A DNA stretch of 64,000 nucleotides from Paenibacillus polymyxa (lineage in GTDB: Bacteria > Bacillota > Bacilli > Paenibacillales > Paenibacillaceae), in the NCBI RefSeq assembly GCF_015710975.1, contig NZ_CP049783.1, positions 1,467,501 to 1,531,500 of the forward strand, written 5' to 3'. The notes under the pieces are model-generated. The model saw only the letters and a list, made by a program, of their open reading frames with translations, was not told the origin of the DNA and made no database searches. Made by a program: the position numbers and the translations under genes. Shown here piece by piece: positions 1 to 9,782 of this stretch; position 1 is the stretch's first letter, and each line of letters opens with the position of its first letter.

Positions 1-498
1 CACTCTGAGGCCACTCTTATGATCAGGATTATGCGAGGTACGGACGGTAACAGAAGTAATACAATCTCCATCTGTCTGAGCAGCAATAGGCACGGTGTGA
101 TAATATACACGAACGCGTCCCGTATTTAAGTAAGGAGCAAGCATATCCTCAAGCACCTGTAGAGCTACCCGTGGTTCATGGGCCAGACGACTTACCCAGC
201 CGTTCCCAGGATTAAGAATCGGATCATTGTAGGCTTCTTCGGTTAACGGATAGTTCTGACGGTAATACTCGCGTACACGATTACGGAACTGACGATATGT
301 TGCTGTGCAACCAAACTGTTCGATCCATCGGTGTTCATCTGGGGGAACAGCCTGTGAAGTTAATTGCCCTCCCAGCCAGTCCGTCTCCTCTGTCATGATG
401 ACTCTCATACCAGCTTTCGCCGCCGCAAGGGCTGCCGATGTCCCTCCCAGACCTCCGCCAATCACAACAACATCGGCATCAAGCCGTTTTTGCGTCAT
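1..498 (-). CDS. FAD-dependent oxidoreductase, N-terminal part (3' end outside window)
   Basis: Only the first 166 residues are visible; the reading frame runs off the left edge. Right after the start is a Rossmann dinucleotide-binding motif (VVVIGGGLGGTSAALAA, about residues 10-26), followed by TEETDWLGGQLTSQ. That pairing is typical of the FAD-dependent oxidoreductase family PF12831. The ATG at 498 has a good upstream site (AAAGGGG). It starts 25 bp after the ROK kinase stop and is the last visible gene of the amino-sugar operon, so a role in oxidising a sugar or a linked group is possible. The substrate cannot be read from the sequence. Confidence 0.85.
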   Translation of the reverse strand, partial: MTQKRLDADVVVIGGGLGGTSAALAAAKAGMRVIMTEETDWLGGQLTSQAVPPDEHRWIEQFGCTATYRQFRNRVREYYRQNYPLTEEAYNDPILNPGNGWVSRLAHEPRVALQVLEDMLAPYLNTGRVRVYYHTVPIAAQTDGDCITSVTVRTSHNPDHKSGLRV

Positions 499-523
499 GG
501 TTCGTTCCCCTTTCATTTTTGTA

Positions 524-1465
524 CTAAGATTCCATCACTTCAAAAGCTAGTCTAGCAGCGCCTATGAATCCAGCGCGATTGCCCAACATTGCCCGACTTA
601 CTTCTGTTTGAACTCCCAGTTGGTACAAATGCTTTTCGAGCAAGGGCCACCATACCTCCCCCGCATCCGCTACTCCTCCCCCAACAATGATCAACTCAGG
701 ATCGAGGGTCACCGAAATATTAGCCAGAAGCACAGCCAAATCTGCCGTGTAGTCATCCAGCGCCTGAATTGTCTTCAGATTGCCGTGAGTGGCCTCTGTC
801 ACAATCTCGTTCCCCGAACGGTACAATTTTCCGGTGTATTCACTGCCTCGACGTAACAGGGCACTACCTGATACGTATTGCTCGGCACATCCCTTTTTCC
901 CGCAATTACAAGGGTGACCTTTGGGAAATAAAATACTGTGCCCCCAATCGCCGCCGCTCCAGTGAGCCCCTCTACACAAGAGGCCATTTTCCATATACGC
1001 GCCTCCGACCCCTGTTCCCAAGGTGAGCATGACCAAGCGCTGTTTGCCCTTCCCAGCTCCCTGCCACGCTTCTCCTAGTAACGCAGCGTTCGCATCATTA
1101 TCTGCAACCGCACGTAGCGCCAACTTTTCTTTAGCCCACTCCACCAAGGATGTCCCCTGCCAGCCAGGCAGGTTATCTGTGGCGTACACAACTTCACCGC
1201 TCTCCACGTTCACTCTGCCAGCAGTAGCAATACCTAAAGCGCCTATACCTATAGGGGTACTCACACTGGTATCTCCAAATGAACGCATCAGTCCGAATAC
1301 AGCCTCAGACACACGCGACAACACCCATTCACGCCCACGTGAGGCATCTGTATCCATTCGGATTTCATCAAGTACCGATCCATCCCGCGCCACTATGGCG
1401 GCCTTTACGGAAGTTCCTCCAATGTCGACCCCAATGACTTTGTTCAATGCAACTGCCACCACCAT
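524..1465 (-). CDS. ROK-family sugar kinase, probably N-acetylmannosamine/GlcNAc kinase (NanK-like)
   Basis: A ROK kinase of usual length (about 313 residues). Visible motifs are the N-terminal phosphate loop IGVDIGGTSVKAA, DNDANAALLGE with the likely catalytic Asp, GTGVGGAYMENG, and the ROK zinc signature (GHS followed by C-x-CGKKGC-x-E). ROK enzymes phosphorylate glucose, GlcNAc or ManNAc; next to NanE the best guess is N-acetylmannosamine (or GlcNAc) kinase, making the 6-phosphate in the cytoplasm. The frame is open to 1486, but AAGGAGG lies directly before the ATG at 1465, so the true start is this ATG or the GTGs at 1462/1459. A 116-bp gap separates it from the upstream rpiR gene. Confidence 0.88.
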   Translation of the reverse strand: MVVAVALNKVIGVDIGGTSVKAAIVARDGSVLDEIRMDTDASRGREWVLSRVSEAVFGLMRSFGDTSVSTPIGIGALGIATAGRVNVESGEVVYATDNLPGWQGTSLVEWAKEKLALRAVADNDANAALLGEAWQGAGKGKQRLVMLTLGTGVGGAYMENGLLCRGAHWSGGDWGHSILFPKGHPCNCGKKGCAEQYVSGSALLRRGSEYTGKLYRSGNEIVTEATHGNLKTIQALDDYTADLAVLLANISVTLDPELIIVGGGVADAGEVWWPLLEKHLYQLGVQTEVSRAMLGNRAGFIGAARLAFEVMES

Positions 1466-1581
1466 ATCCTCCTTGTTCCCCCACATAAAAGCTTACGAGC
1501 TCTTAGCACAAACCTTCTATAGATAGAAAAACATGATGAACTGTCGGAGCGTATCATATTCTAATCTACAACCGCAGAATC

Positions 1582-2421
1582 TCAATAACTTCGTTCAATA
1601 ACCGCCCTCGCTGTTTTTTCCTTCATCTCTTCGGTGCGGCTTGTGTGCTTGCGAGCAAGTCCTTCGCAGATGAGGTCAATCACGAATAGCTGTGAGATTT
1701 TGGCGCCGATTGAACCGCCTTCTATCGGAGCTTCCTTCCCTGCGGTCAGTAAAACAATATCTGCAATGGAGGTAATAGGTGATTTTGCATAATTCGTAAT
1801 TGCGATAACTGTTGCTCCGTTCTGCTTGGCCTTGTGCAGCATGTCGTTGGTATCCAGTGTACTTCCTGATACACTGATGCCAATAGCGACATCACCAGGA
1901 CTCATGGACACGGCCATCATCGACTGAATATGTCCGTCTGCCACAGCCTCGGCGCGCCGCCCAATCCGCAAGAATCGGTTTTTAGCATCCTGTGCGGAAA
2001 TTCCCGATGCACCTACACCGAAAAATTGAACATAACCCGCTTGATCGAGACACGCTATCGCACGACTAAGCTCCGAACGGTCCAAGAGCCCCATGCTGGA
2101 GTGCAAAATATCGAGCATATTGTGATACACCGTGCGGGTAATATCATGTTCGTGATCTGGGTCGATGTTCTCCTCGCTCATATCGGTTTTTCGATAAGTC
2201 TGGTTTTGTGCCAGCGACAGTCGGAAATCCTGATACCCTTTAAAACCAATTTTCCGGCAAAAACGCATAACCGTCGTTTCGCCTGTACCTGCAAAGTCAG
2301 CCAGCTCCGTCACGGAGAAATATATGATGTCAGCGGGGCACTCCAGTACGCACAAAGCGACTTTTTGCTCCGATTTCGTTAATGAAGGATAATACGTGTT
2401 AATTCGGTCGTTCATCTCCAT
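1582..2421 (-). CDS. RpiR/MurR-family transcriptional regulator (HTH + SIS)
   Basis: 279 residues, usual for the family. The N-terminal half (about 1-77) is an RpiR helix-turn-helix domain (TGETTVMRFCRKIGFKGYQDF). The C-terminal half (about 120-260) is a SIS sugar-phosphate-binding domain with GVGASGISAQDA and GISVSGSTLDT. Such proteins bind operator DNA and respond to sugar phosphates such as ManNAc-6-P or GlcNAc-6-P. The start overlaps the end of nanE by 23 bp, so the two are translationally coupled. It is the likely regulator of its own operon; the 21-bp palindrome over the -10 box near 9790 is a candidate target. The start could also be the ATG at 2415; neither has a strong ribosome site. 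Confidence 0.9.
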   Translation of the reverse strand: MEMNDRINTYYPSLTKSEQKVALCVLECPADIIYFSVTELADFAGTGETTVMRFCRKIGFKGYQDFRLSLAQNQTYRKTDMSEENIDPDHEHDITRTVYHNMLDILHSSMGLLDRSELSRAIACLDQAGYVQFFGVGASGISAQDAKNRFLRIGRRAEAVADGHIQSMMAVSMSPGDVAIGISVSGSTLDTNDMLHKAKQNGATVIAITNYAKSPITSIADIVLLTAGKEAPIEGGSIGAKISQLFVIDLICEGLARKHTSRTEEMKEKTARAVIERSY

Positions 2422-3127
2422 AGATGCATTTCACTGCCTTCCTTGCGGCATCGGCAAACCGCTGCGTAATCAATTGGGGTCTAGTAATCGCCGAGCCTAC
2501 AACCACTGCATGTGCACCCAGCCGAAATGCTTCCTCTACTTGTGCCGGATCATGGAATCTGCCTTCTGCAATGACAGGAACAGGAACCAGCTCTGATGCT
2601 CTCCGCACCAATTCCAGGTCTGGACCCTCTATCTGAATAGAATATGGCGTATAACCGGATAACGTCGTGGATACGCAGCCTACACCAAGGGAAGCCGCAT
2701 GAAGCGCCTCCTCCAGTGTCGATATATCCGCCATGGAGGTGACTCCGTGCTCATGAGCGTAATCTATGAGTTGCTTCAGCTTGCTCCCCGCTGGGCGCGG
2801 TCGTGATGTGGCATCCAGCGCAATGATATCTGCACCTGCCTCCACCAGTTCCTCCATTTCACGGAGGGTAGGCGTAATGTAAATATCAGAATCATCATAA
2901 TCCCGTTTAATCAAACCAATGACTGGTAGAGGGATCGCCTGTTTAATCGCACGTACATCCGATGCACCATTGGCACGAATTGCTACAGCTCCACCCTCCT
3001 GTGCAGCACGTGCCATTTTGACCATAAAATCTGTTCCATGCAACGGTTCGCCAGGTAGCGCCTGACAGGAAACGATCAGTCCATGCCGAACCTTGGATAA
3101 TATAGCTTCCATCTCCATAGGAATCAC
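2399..3127 (-). CDS. nanE: N-acetylmannosamine-6-phosphate 2-epimerase
   Basis: Full-length NanE TIM-barrel (242 residues). It interconverts ManNAc-6-P and GlcNAc-6-P in the cytoplasm, feeding amino sugars to NagA/NagB. Family marks are GLIVSCQALPGEPLHG near the N-terminus, VIGLIKRDY with the catalytic lysine, IALDATSRPRP, STTLSGYTPYS, and PVIAEGRF with the acidic residue, followed by GAHAVVVGSAITRP. It begins with a GTG whose last two bases overlap the TGA of the DUF4127 gene; an in-frame ATG at 3118 with a nearby GGGAG is an alternative. No NanA sialate lyase is visible nearby, so ManNAc, rather than sialic acid, may be the incoming sugar. Confidence 0.93.
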   Translation of the reverse strand: MIPMEMEAILSKVRHGLIVSCQALPGEPLHGTDFMVKMARAAQEGGAVAIRANGASDVRAIKQAIPLPVIGLIKRDYDDSDIYITPTLREMEELVEAGADIIALDATSRPRPAGSKLKQLIDYAHEHGVTSMADISTLEEALHAASLGVGCVSTTLSGYTPYSIQIEGPDLELVRRASELVPVPVIAEGRFHDPAQVEEAFRLGAHAVVVGSAITRPQLITQRFADAARKAVKCIYGDERPN

Positions 3128-4665
3128 TCCCTCTCCTCAGCATAATGCCGAACGGTCAATCCAACTTCAAAGGTACGGTTCCACGGCATGTAGCAATCTG
3201 TAATTTCCACGCGACCCTCCGGCCCGTTCACATATTCATCGAGCGCCCGCTCCAGCCGTCCGCGAATAACTGTAGCTACCGATCCTCTAGGTCCATCAAG
3301 CATAAACTTGTTAAAACCCATCTGCTCCACAATTCCATTATTCATAGCTGTACGTACCACAGCGCAATAACAGGCATCCTCAGCGTAGCGTAGCCCCAGA
3401 AAATCCAGGTGTTCCTCCGTAGGACCATAGCGAACATAAAGCATGGACTGGGCAATGACGGTACCGAGCGTATTAGAACTGGTATTCCAGCCTGCATAGC
3501 CTGCCAGCTTAAAAAGCAGTCCTTTTTGCTTCAATAGTCTAAGCAGCTTGAGATCGGCGCCGTTGGCGTAAGCTACATCAGCAATTGCAATATGTTTATT
3601 GGCATCATGCTGCATATGAGCACCGTACTCCACCAGTTCTACCAGATTCCGATGTACATCATATCCGGCCATCGCATGCTGCTGGGATGAAGCTTCTGCC
3701 ATCGTGTCACCAGGTGTGTTGGCCAGCAAAATCAAATCAGCCTCCGCTGCTGAGGAAGCAATCAGCCCACCTGCCGCTATAATCTGATACTTTAACGTTT
3801 CGTAAAAATAACGATCCTCAAAAAGCGGGACTACGAACGCCCCCTGCAAAGCAGATAATCGAGGATATACCAGTGGAACTACATGATTCGTCCGATTCAC
3901 CCAACGAGCTAGCAACGTACAACCCACTTCGTCTGCCCCCGGATACATGTATACTTTCAAATCCAGCCCAAGCTCGGAAATACGACTTCTTAGTCGCTGT
4001 TGATCCTTGGCGGTATAGCCGTAGGGAGCCGAATCATCCTGTGGAATGATCAGAAAATCAATCACGCCTTCTGCTACCAGTTCCAGTGCTACTTGATTAG
4101 CTTCCAAATTCACACGGCGACGCCCTAGATAATCGTCCAAAATCTCTATAGGCAAACGCTTGTTGATGTCCGCTAATTCCAGCAACTCTTCTGCGGTAGC
4201 AATCGCTAGCTCCTGACGATGCTCAATGAAACCCTTTCTGAATATCTCACGACCCCAATCAGCATAGTAGTCTGGTTCCTCATCAGCCAAAGAGTATTGC
4301 GGACAACGCATAATCAATTGAAAGGCATACAAAGTCAGTTGCGGGTATAGCTGCTTCAACCTGCGAAGACGATTAGCCCTGTCCCTGACCTGCTCACTCG
4401 ACATTCCGTGTAGCCGGGAGGGTACGATTCCCCCGTACAGCAGCGTATCCATCGCAATAATCGCTCCATCAGCAGTCGCCGCACGTTCTTCGAGCCACGT
4501 CCATAGCCTGGTCGTATCGCCAGGGATTTTCTTTTGTCCCATCCATTCTAAAGGAGGGCGCTCCATTTCAAGGTCTGTGCCCTGTGCTAGTAAGTAAGGA
4601 AATTGATAATTGCAGGGCCGCTCATCCAGCGGTACAAAAAGTAATCGGGTATTTGGCTTCACCAT
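3124..4665 (-). CDS. DUF4127 family protein
   Basis: About 513 residues matching the uncharacterised DUF4127 family: LLFVPLDERPCNYQFP at the start, then GDTTRLWTWLEE, AIIAMDTLLYGGIVPSRLHG, LIIPQDDSAPYGYTAKDQ, GADEVG, and GYAGWNTSSNTLGT. The conserved acidic and Asn/Ser patches look enzyme-like, but no activity is established that I know of. No signal peptide or membrane segment is seen, so it should be cytoplasmic. It sits between the GH84 gene and nanE and overlaps nanE, so a step in amino-sugar or glycan catabolism is likely. The frame extends to a GTG at 4674; the ATG at 4665 is better placed after AGGAGAGG. Confidence 0.85.
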   Translation of the reverse strand: MVKPNTRLLFVPLDERPCNYQFPYLLAQGTDLEMERPPLEWMGQKKIPGDTTRLWTWLEERAATADGAIIAMDTLLYGGIVPSRLHGMSSEQVRDRANRLRRLKQLYPQLTLYAFQLIMRCPQYSLADEEPDYYADWGREIFRKGFIEHRQELAIATAEELLELADINKRLPIEILDDYLGRRRVNLEANQVALELVAEGVIDFLIIPQDDSAPYGYTAKDQQRLRSRISELGLDLKVYMYPGADEVGCTLLARWVNRTNHVVPLVYPRLSALQGAFVVPLFEDRYFYETLKYQIIAAGGLIASSAAEADLILLANTPGDTMAEASSQQHAMAGYDVHRNLVELVEYGAHMQHDANKHIAIADVAYANGADLKLLRLLKQKGLLFKLAGYAGWNTSSNTLGTVIAQSMLYVRYGPTEEHLDFLGLRYAEDACYCAVVRTAMNNGIVEQMGFNKFMLDGPRGSVATVIRGRLERALDEYVNGPEGRVEITDCYMPWNRTFEVGLTVRHYAEERE

Positions 4666-4768
4666 ACGCTCCACCTCTCCTGGAAATTACCGTTATTCTA
4701 ACGGCAAATGGTAATTTTCAAGGCAGCTATGCTGTCTTGTTTCTTAACCATCACCAATTCTCACAAGA

Positions 4769-6586
4769 TCAGTCGATATTTGCCTTGTTCATCCTGATCG
4801 ACATAGCCCCACTGCACGGCGGCACGGATCGCTGGATTGCTCCCAGTCGAGTCTCTGCTTCTAGGCAAGCCGTGATACCGCGTCGTAGTTCGTCCACGAC
4901 CTCGTCCGTCAGAGGCGGCGGCTTTTGTCCGCCAGTTGCTTCGCTCTGCATGAGGTTTCCTAGCGACTGCACATCGTTCTGGCGCTCGTTGCCTAGCGCA
5001 GCTTGGCGCAGCACATGCCACAGGTCCACATCCAACTTGGCACGTTCCAGCCAAGGCGTAGCCTGTGCCACGAAGCCTGCCGCCGCATCATTAGCAGATA
5101 TATTCTGTAGGACGCTCACAACGTGAAGCAGCCGCTCGAAGTAGATATCCAGCGCAGGGATATCGCGCATTTGCAAGGCAAGGTCCACGTCCTCATACGT
5201 GTTGCCGCCCAGTCGGCTGTTCTTGTTTTGGCGACAGAAAAACATCAGTTCATCTGCATGCTCCCCCGCTAACTCCCGCACAGCCCATGCCCATGACAGC
5301 CCCGGCATATAACGCTCACTGTTCCACATATAGTGGGACATCGTAATAAGCGTCACCTTGGAGCACTCCCATTGGTTCATTGGGTTGGCCACCATGCCGG
5401 TATGTCCGCGAGCTGGAAGCCTGGAATACCGTCCGCGCAGCGGATCGAGGAATAACCGATCATGGTCACAATCATTCACCGGGATGTTATCCCATAACCA
5501 CAGCTCATGCCCATAGAATGCATGATTATCGGCAGCATGCTGGCGACCAATCTGTGGAGCAAATACAAAGTATCCCGTCCAGAATACCTTAATATCTGGA
5601 TGCAATCGCTCCCGGAAATCCTTTTTGTATTCGGTATCCCAATAGGACCAATATTCCGATGGACAGACTGTCAGCGTAAATTCAGGCAGCCGCTCAGCCA
5701 ACCATGTATGGACCTTGTTCGTCAAAAAGACATGGGCGTGGCCCGAGCGGCCCAGCAAATGCCGATTTTCTCCTTTAAGGACGTAGTCAATGTCATCCAT
5801 TAATACAGAAAAATGGCGCACGCCTATCGCTATCATGGCTGCCAGCTTCTCCGTCAATTTGAGAAAATCTTCAGCGCTACCAAAATTCAGGTCATTCCCT
5901 GGACTAATACAATAGTGAAAATCAATCTCGTGCCGTTCACAGGCTTCCTTTAATTCGCGGATTTGGGCAAACATCTCCTCGGGGTACGGTTCCCTCCATA
6001 GCTCGCGATGATAGGGATCGTCCTTGGGAGCGTACATAAACGTGTTCATCCGATGCGCAGCCATAAAATGAACGGCATCCAGCCGATCCGCGAAACTCCA
6101 CGGTTTCCCGTAGAAGCCTTCAATGATTCCTCTGACCGGAAAGGAGGGCTCATCCCGAATAGACATCACCGGTAGCGTACATCGTTCCTGTTCTACTTGA
6201 AGCAGGAGATGCAGGGCATCCATGCCGTATTTGAGCCCTCTTTTATTGGATGCATGGATTTCAATTCTCCCTTCCTTCTGAATGTCCAAACGATATCCAT
6301 CGGCAGTAAGCGTTCCGTCATATTCGAGCATCAACTGCACGCTTCCCCTTGTTTCAGTCGGAACACCGGGCCCCGGAGGTGCAATAAGTCGGATCGGTCC
6401 CTCGGGGTCAAGCACACCTTCATACTCCTGATTCATTGCAAAGCGAGAGGACAGTTCACAGATCAGGTTCGGTTCAGCGATAACCAGTTTGTCCCCACTG
6501 TCATACACATCACGAAAATAATATTGAATCTCCTGCGGTGTTAGCCCTACACCAGAATTAGGCCTCATTCCTTTGGACAGTTCCAT
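4769..6586 (-). CDS. GH84-type beta-N-acetylhexosaminidase
   Basis: 605 residues. The central TIM barrel opens with VRGIIEGFYGKPWSF (about 151-165), a hallmark of GH84 O-GlcNAcase/hyaluronidase-type enzymes, and carries the paired catalytic aspartates in VLMDDIDY (D264-D265) used in substrate-assisted cleavage. An N-terminal alpha/beta domain (about 1-140) precedes it and a helical C-terminal region follows. No signal peptide is visible, so it probably acts in the cytoplasm on imported oligosaccharides. Start: ATG at 6586 with AAGGAG upstream. It lies directly after the ABC permeases and before DUF4127/NanE, so it likely releases GlcNAc or ManNAc from imported glycan fragments. Confidence 0.9.
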   Translation of the reverse strand: MELSKGMRPNSGVGLTPQEIQYYFRDVYDSGDKLVIAEPNLICELSSRFAMNQEYEGVLDPEGPIRLIAPPGPGVPTETRGSVQLMLEYDGTLTADGYRLDIQKEGRIEIHASNKRGLKYGMDALHLLLQVEQERCTLPVMSIRDEPSFPVRGIIEGFYGKPWSFADRLDAVHFMAAHRMNTFMYAPKDDPYHRELWREPYPEEMFAQIRELKEACERHEIDFHYCISPGNDLNFGSAEDFLKLTEKLAAMIAIGVRHFSVLMDDIDYVLKGENRHLLGRSGHAHVFLTNKVHTWLAERLPEFTLTVCPSEYWSYWDTEYKKDFRERLHPDIKVFWTGYFVFAPQIGRQHAADNHAFYGHELWLWDNIPVNDCDHDRLFLDPLRGRYSRLPARGHTGMVANPMNQWECSKVTLITMSHYMWNSERYMPGLSWAWAVRELAGEHADELMFFCRQNKNSRLGGNTYEDVDLALQMRDIPALDIYFERLLHVVSVLQNISANDAAAGFVAQATPWLERAKLDVDLWHVLRQAALGNERQNDVQSLGNLMQSEATGGQKPPPLTDEVVDELRRGITACLEAETRLGAIQRSVPPCSGAMSIRMNKANID

Positions 6587-6636
6587 GCTAATCGTCTCCT
6601 TCCATTTACGGGCTCTCCGTAGCCGAGACTTCTGAA

Positions 6637-7527
6637 TTATCCTTTCACCGCTCCCGCCAAGCCTTCCATATAATAGCGCTGTGTGAACAGGAACAATATA
6701 ATGATCGGCAATACCGAAATCATTGTGCCTGCAGCAATCCAGCCAAAATTATAGGCAAACTGACCATTGAGATACGTAAGTGCAGCTGCCAGCGGGTATA
6801 GCTCCGTATCGTTCAGAATAACGATAGGCCATAGGAAGCTGTTCCAGAACGACATGGCCTCCAACAGAGAAATCACAGCAAGCGCCGGCTTGACCAGCGG
6901 AAGCACCAGTTGCCACCAAATTCGAAACTCCGAAGCGCCGTCCATTTTACCCGAATCACGCACATCGGCGGGAATATGAATAAACGTCTGCCGCATTAGA
7001 AAAATGTTGAACACAGAGACTGCCCCAGGCAACACCACACCCATATATGTATTGCCCAGATGAAGCCCTTGAATGGTCAGATAATGCACAATAAATGCCG
7101 TGTAAGAAGGAATAATCATTGTAGCAATCAGCAGCGTAAACACCACATTTTTACCCTTAAAGCGAAACACAGCCAAGGGATATCCCGTCAAACTGGCCAG
7201 TACCACATTGAGCACAACGCCCAACACCGTAATGATGACCGTATTCAGCATATATTTAGGGAAATCCATGAACTGCCACACCTGAACATAGTTGTTGAAA
7301 TCAATAAAGGTCGGGAAAATCGCAGGCGGCGTTGAAAAAATATTACGGCCTGGCATGAGGGATACGCTAAGCAGCCATAGAAACGGTCCCATCAAAAAGA
7401 GGGCTAGCAGCACTAAAAGCACATACATTACTGTCATTCTGAGCACCCGACCAAGACTACGCACGATGCGACTGCTTTCTTTTTTAGGAAGAGACGAGCG
7501 CAGCATTTTATCATTCTGTAGATTCAT
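6637..7527 (-). CDS. Carbohydrate ABC transporter permease (MalG type)
   Basis: About 296 residues with six predicted membrane helices, starting at VMYVLLVLLALFLMGPFLWLL. The EAA loop is present (DGASEFRIWWQLVLPLVKPALAV), as in binding-protein-dependent sugar permeases of the MalG/CUT1 type. The ATG at 7527 overlaps the stop of the upstream MalF-type permease (TGATG), showing tight coupling. With its partner it forms the membrane channel of the amino-sugar importer. No ATPase gene is in the operon; CUT1 systems often share a MsmK/MsmX-like ATPase encoded elsewhere. Confidence 0.93.
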   Translation of the reverse strand: MNLQNDKMLRSSLPKKESSRIVRSLGRVLRMTVMYVLLVLLALFLMGPFLWLLSVSLMPGRNIFSTPPAIFPTFIDFNNYVQVWQFMDFPKYMLNTVIITVLGVVLNVVLASLTGYPLAVFRFKGKNVVFTLLIATMIIPSYTAFIVHYLTIQGLHLGNTYMGVVLPGAVSVFNIFLMRQTFIHIPADVRDSGKMDGASEFRIWWQLVLPLVKPALAVISLLEAMSFWNSFLWPIVILNDTELYPLAAALTYLNGQFAYNFGWIAAGTMISVLPIIILFLFTQRYYMEGLAGAVKG

Positions 7528-8408
7528 CAATAGGGATTGACACCGCCTTTCCTATTGAATCGGAATACAATAATACTAAGTACCGCAATCATTGCACCGA
7601 CAATTAAGCCAAGTGCCGAAGCGTACCCAAAATTAAACTGCTCCATCCCCTTTTGAAAAATGTACAAGCTGGATGTCAACGTGGCCGTTCCCGGTCCACC
7701 CTTGGTTAATACATATACCTCATCAAATACGCGAATAGCTGACATGAGCGATATGAGGGTACAAAACAGAACGTATGGCTTCAGCAGCGGAAGTGTAATA
7801 TGAACAATCAGACGCCATCGACTGGCTCCATCCACCCTAGCGGCTTCGTACAGATCTTGAGGAATGTTTTGTAATCCTGCCAGATAGAGCATCATATAAT
7901 ACCCGAGTCCCTTCCACATCGTGATGAACATCAGTACATACAAGGCTAAATTGCTGTCCGATAACCAGTGTATGTCTTTGCTAATCAAACCGACTTGTAT
8001 AAGCAAATAGTTCACTACGCTGTTATTGCCCAACAGCCAGCTCCAAATTAAGGCCACAGCTACCATCGAAGTCACAACAGGGATGTAGTAGGTCGTACGA
8101 AATATTTTAATTCCGGGGATACGACTGTTCACCAGCACAGCCATCAGGATAGAGAATATTTGAAGAAAGGGAACAATGAGCACGTACAACAATGAGTTCC
8201 AAATCGAAATAAGAAAGTTACGGTCCTTAAACGCTGCTTCAAAATTATCCAGGCCGACAAAATGGGTATCTGATATGACAGAGTAGTCCGTCAATGCCAG
8301 CGGAATGCTGTAAATAATAGGCCAAAATACAAAGACGGCAAGCAATAACAGTCCCGGCGTCATAAAGGCCCAGGCCGTAAAGGACTCCGACCTCAACCAT
8401 TTGATCAT
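7527..8408 (-). CDS. Carbohydrate ABC transporter permease (MalF/UgpA type)
   Basis: 293 residues, six predicted membrane helices (first: FMTPGLLLLAVFVFWPIIYS) and an EAA loop (DGASRWRLIVHITLPLLKPYVLF), the signature of CUT1 sugar permeases. The TKGGPGTATLTSSLYIFQKG segment near the C-terminus is typical of MalF/UgpA-like subunits. ATG at 8408 follows AGGTGG. It lies 64 bp after the binding-protein gene and overlaps the next permease. Substrate is inferred from the operon to be an N-acetylated amino-sugar oligosaccharide. Confidence 0.93.
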   Translation of the reverse strand: MIKWLRSESFTAWAFMTPGLLLLAVFVFWPIIYSIPLALTDYSVISDTHFVGLDNFEAAFKDRNFLISIWNSLLYVLIVPFLQIFSILMAVLVNSRIPGIKIFRTTYYIPVVTSMVAVALIWSWLLGNNSVVNYLLIQVGLISKDIHWLSDSNLALYVLMFITMWKGLGYYMMLYLAGLQNIPQDLYEAARVDGASRWRLIVHITLPLLKPYVLFCTLISLMSAIRVFDEVYVLTKGGPGTATLTSSLYIFQKGMEQFNFGYASALGLIVGAMIAVLSIIVFRFNRKGGVNPY

Positions 8409-8472
8409 GCTGCATCACCACCTGATTTTGATAAATGAACAGGGGAGTATTCGCATTACTCCCCTGTCATAC

Positions 8473-9747
8473 CTATTGCTTTAAAATATCATTCACTTCC
8501 TGCTCCAAGGCAGTAAGCGTCTCCTTCGTATTACTTCCGTTCAATAAAATATTTTGCAAGGCTCGCGCGATCGCGCTGTTCACATCCTTGGCATTAGGCA
8601 CACCGACCATATAATCTGTCGCCTTATCCAAGCTTTGTGCAGATACTACCTTGGCTTGTGCCTCTAATGATTGGTCAGACTGAGTAAAATACGGGTCTTT
8701 AATCGATTCTTTCGTGGAAGGTAGTGTATTGGCCTCTTTAGAAAATGCCGTTTGACTCTCTGCATTTGTTAAGAAAACAGCAAATTTCACCGCCTCGTCT
8801 ATATGTGCAGACTTGGTAGGTACGACCAGGTCCATAGAGTTGGAAAGCCGCAAATCAGCTTTGCCGGTTGGGACGGGAACAGCAATCGTATTTTTATATA
8901 CGTCCGGCGCTGCCGTTTTGATAAAATTAATGAATGTCGGGCCCGCCAGCTCGAAGGCAACCTGCTCGCCAGCGTAATATTTCACTTGCTGTGAGAAGTC
9001 AGCATCTTCCTTGAGCACGACACCATCTTCCATCTGTTTTTTTAGATTATCAATCATGGTGACTGCTTCTGGTGTGTTGAATGCAGCTGCTGTCTTTTCT
9101 TTATTTAAGATAGGAATACCGTCAACCGCAAAAAGCTTGGATACAAGCTGCTGAGCATAGCCGGCCTTACCGATTTTTCTATTGATTTGGCGGCCCCATT
9201 CTGACAATTCCTCCCGCGTTTTGGGCGGATGGGCAGGGTCCAATCCAGCAGCTTTAACTAGCTTTGTATTCATGTAAAGCACTTCCGTGCCTGTATACCA
9301 GGGGAGTGCATAAGCTTTACCATTAATAACAGCCGAATTATAAATCCCCTCGAAATAAGCAGCCTTTTCCTCAGGCGACAAGTGTTCATTCATATCAACA
9401 ACAGCGCCCTTAGAGCCCATTTGGCTAGCAAATTCCGTATTGAGATTCACTACATCCGGACTGCTGTTGCTAGCGATACTCGTCAACAACTTATTGGTCA
9501 CTGCATCATACGGGTAATCCTTCCAATCAATTTTGACATTAGGGTTCTTCTGCTCATAATCGGCAATGACCCGATTAAAATACGGGGTAAATGTAGGTTG
9601 TAGCGCAATGGTCCAAAATTGGAGTGTCACTTTCCCTCCGTCTACCTTTTCCGGCTTTGAGCCTCCGCCACCGCAGCCGCTCAGCAGTACAACCAGCGCC
9701 AGCATAGATACAAGCAACCGTAACCTGCCTTTCGCTTTCTTTGTCAC
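8473..9747 (-). CDS. Extracellular sugar-binding lipoprotein of ABC transporter
   Basis: 424 residues. An N-terminal lipoprotein signal (LVSMLALVVLLSGC, lipobox Cys at 25) is followed by a Gly-rich linker and a solute-binding-protein family 1 fold (VTLQFWTIALQPTFTPYFNRV; ALPWYTGTEVLYMNTKLVKAAG). It captures the substrate at the outer face of the membrane and hands it to the two permeases. Start is GTG at 9747 with AGGGGG seven bases upstream; an overlapping ATG in another frame meets a stop at once. It is the first gene of the amino-sugar operon, directly behind a sigma-A-like -10 box and palindrome. Confidence 0.93.
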   Translation of the reverse strand: MTKKAKGRLRLLVSMLALVVLLSGCGGGGSKPEKVDGGKVTLQFWTIALQPTFTPYFNRVIADYEQKNPNVKIDWKDYPYDAVTNKLLTSIASNSSPDVVNLNTEFASQMGSKGAVVDMNEHLSPEEKAAYFEGIYNSAVINGKAYALPWYTGTEVLYMNTKLVKAAGLDPAHPPKTREELSEWGRQINRKIGKAGYAQQLVSKLFAVDGIPILNKEKTAAAFNTPEAVTMIDNLKKQMEDGVVLKEDADFSQQVKYYAGEQVAFELAGPTFINFIKTAAPDVYKNTIAVPVPTGKADLRLSNSMDLVVPTKSAHIDEAVKFAVFLTNAESQTAFSKEANTLPSTKESIKDPYFTQSDQSLEAQAKVVSAQSLDKATDYMVGVPNAKDVNSAIARALQNILLNGSNTKETLTALEQEVNDILKQ

Positions 9748-9782
9748 ATGGTGACCCCCTTGTTCTTAGTTGATTAAGGTAA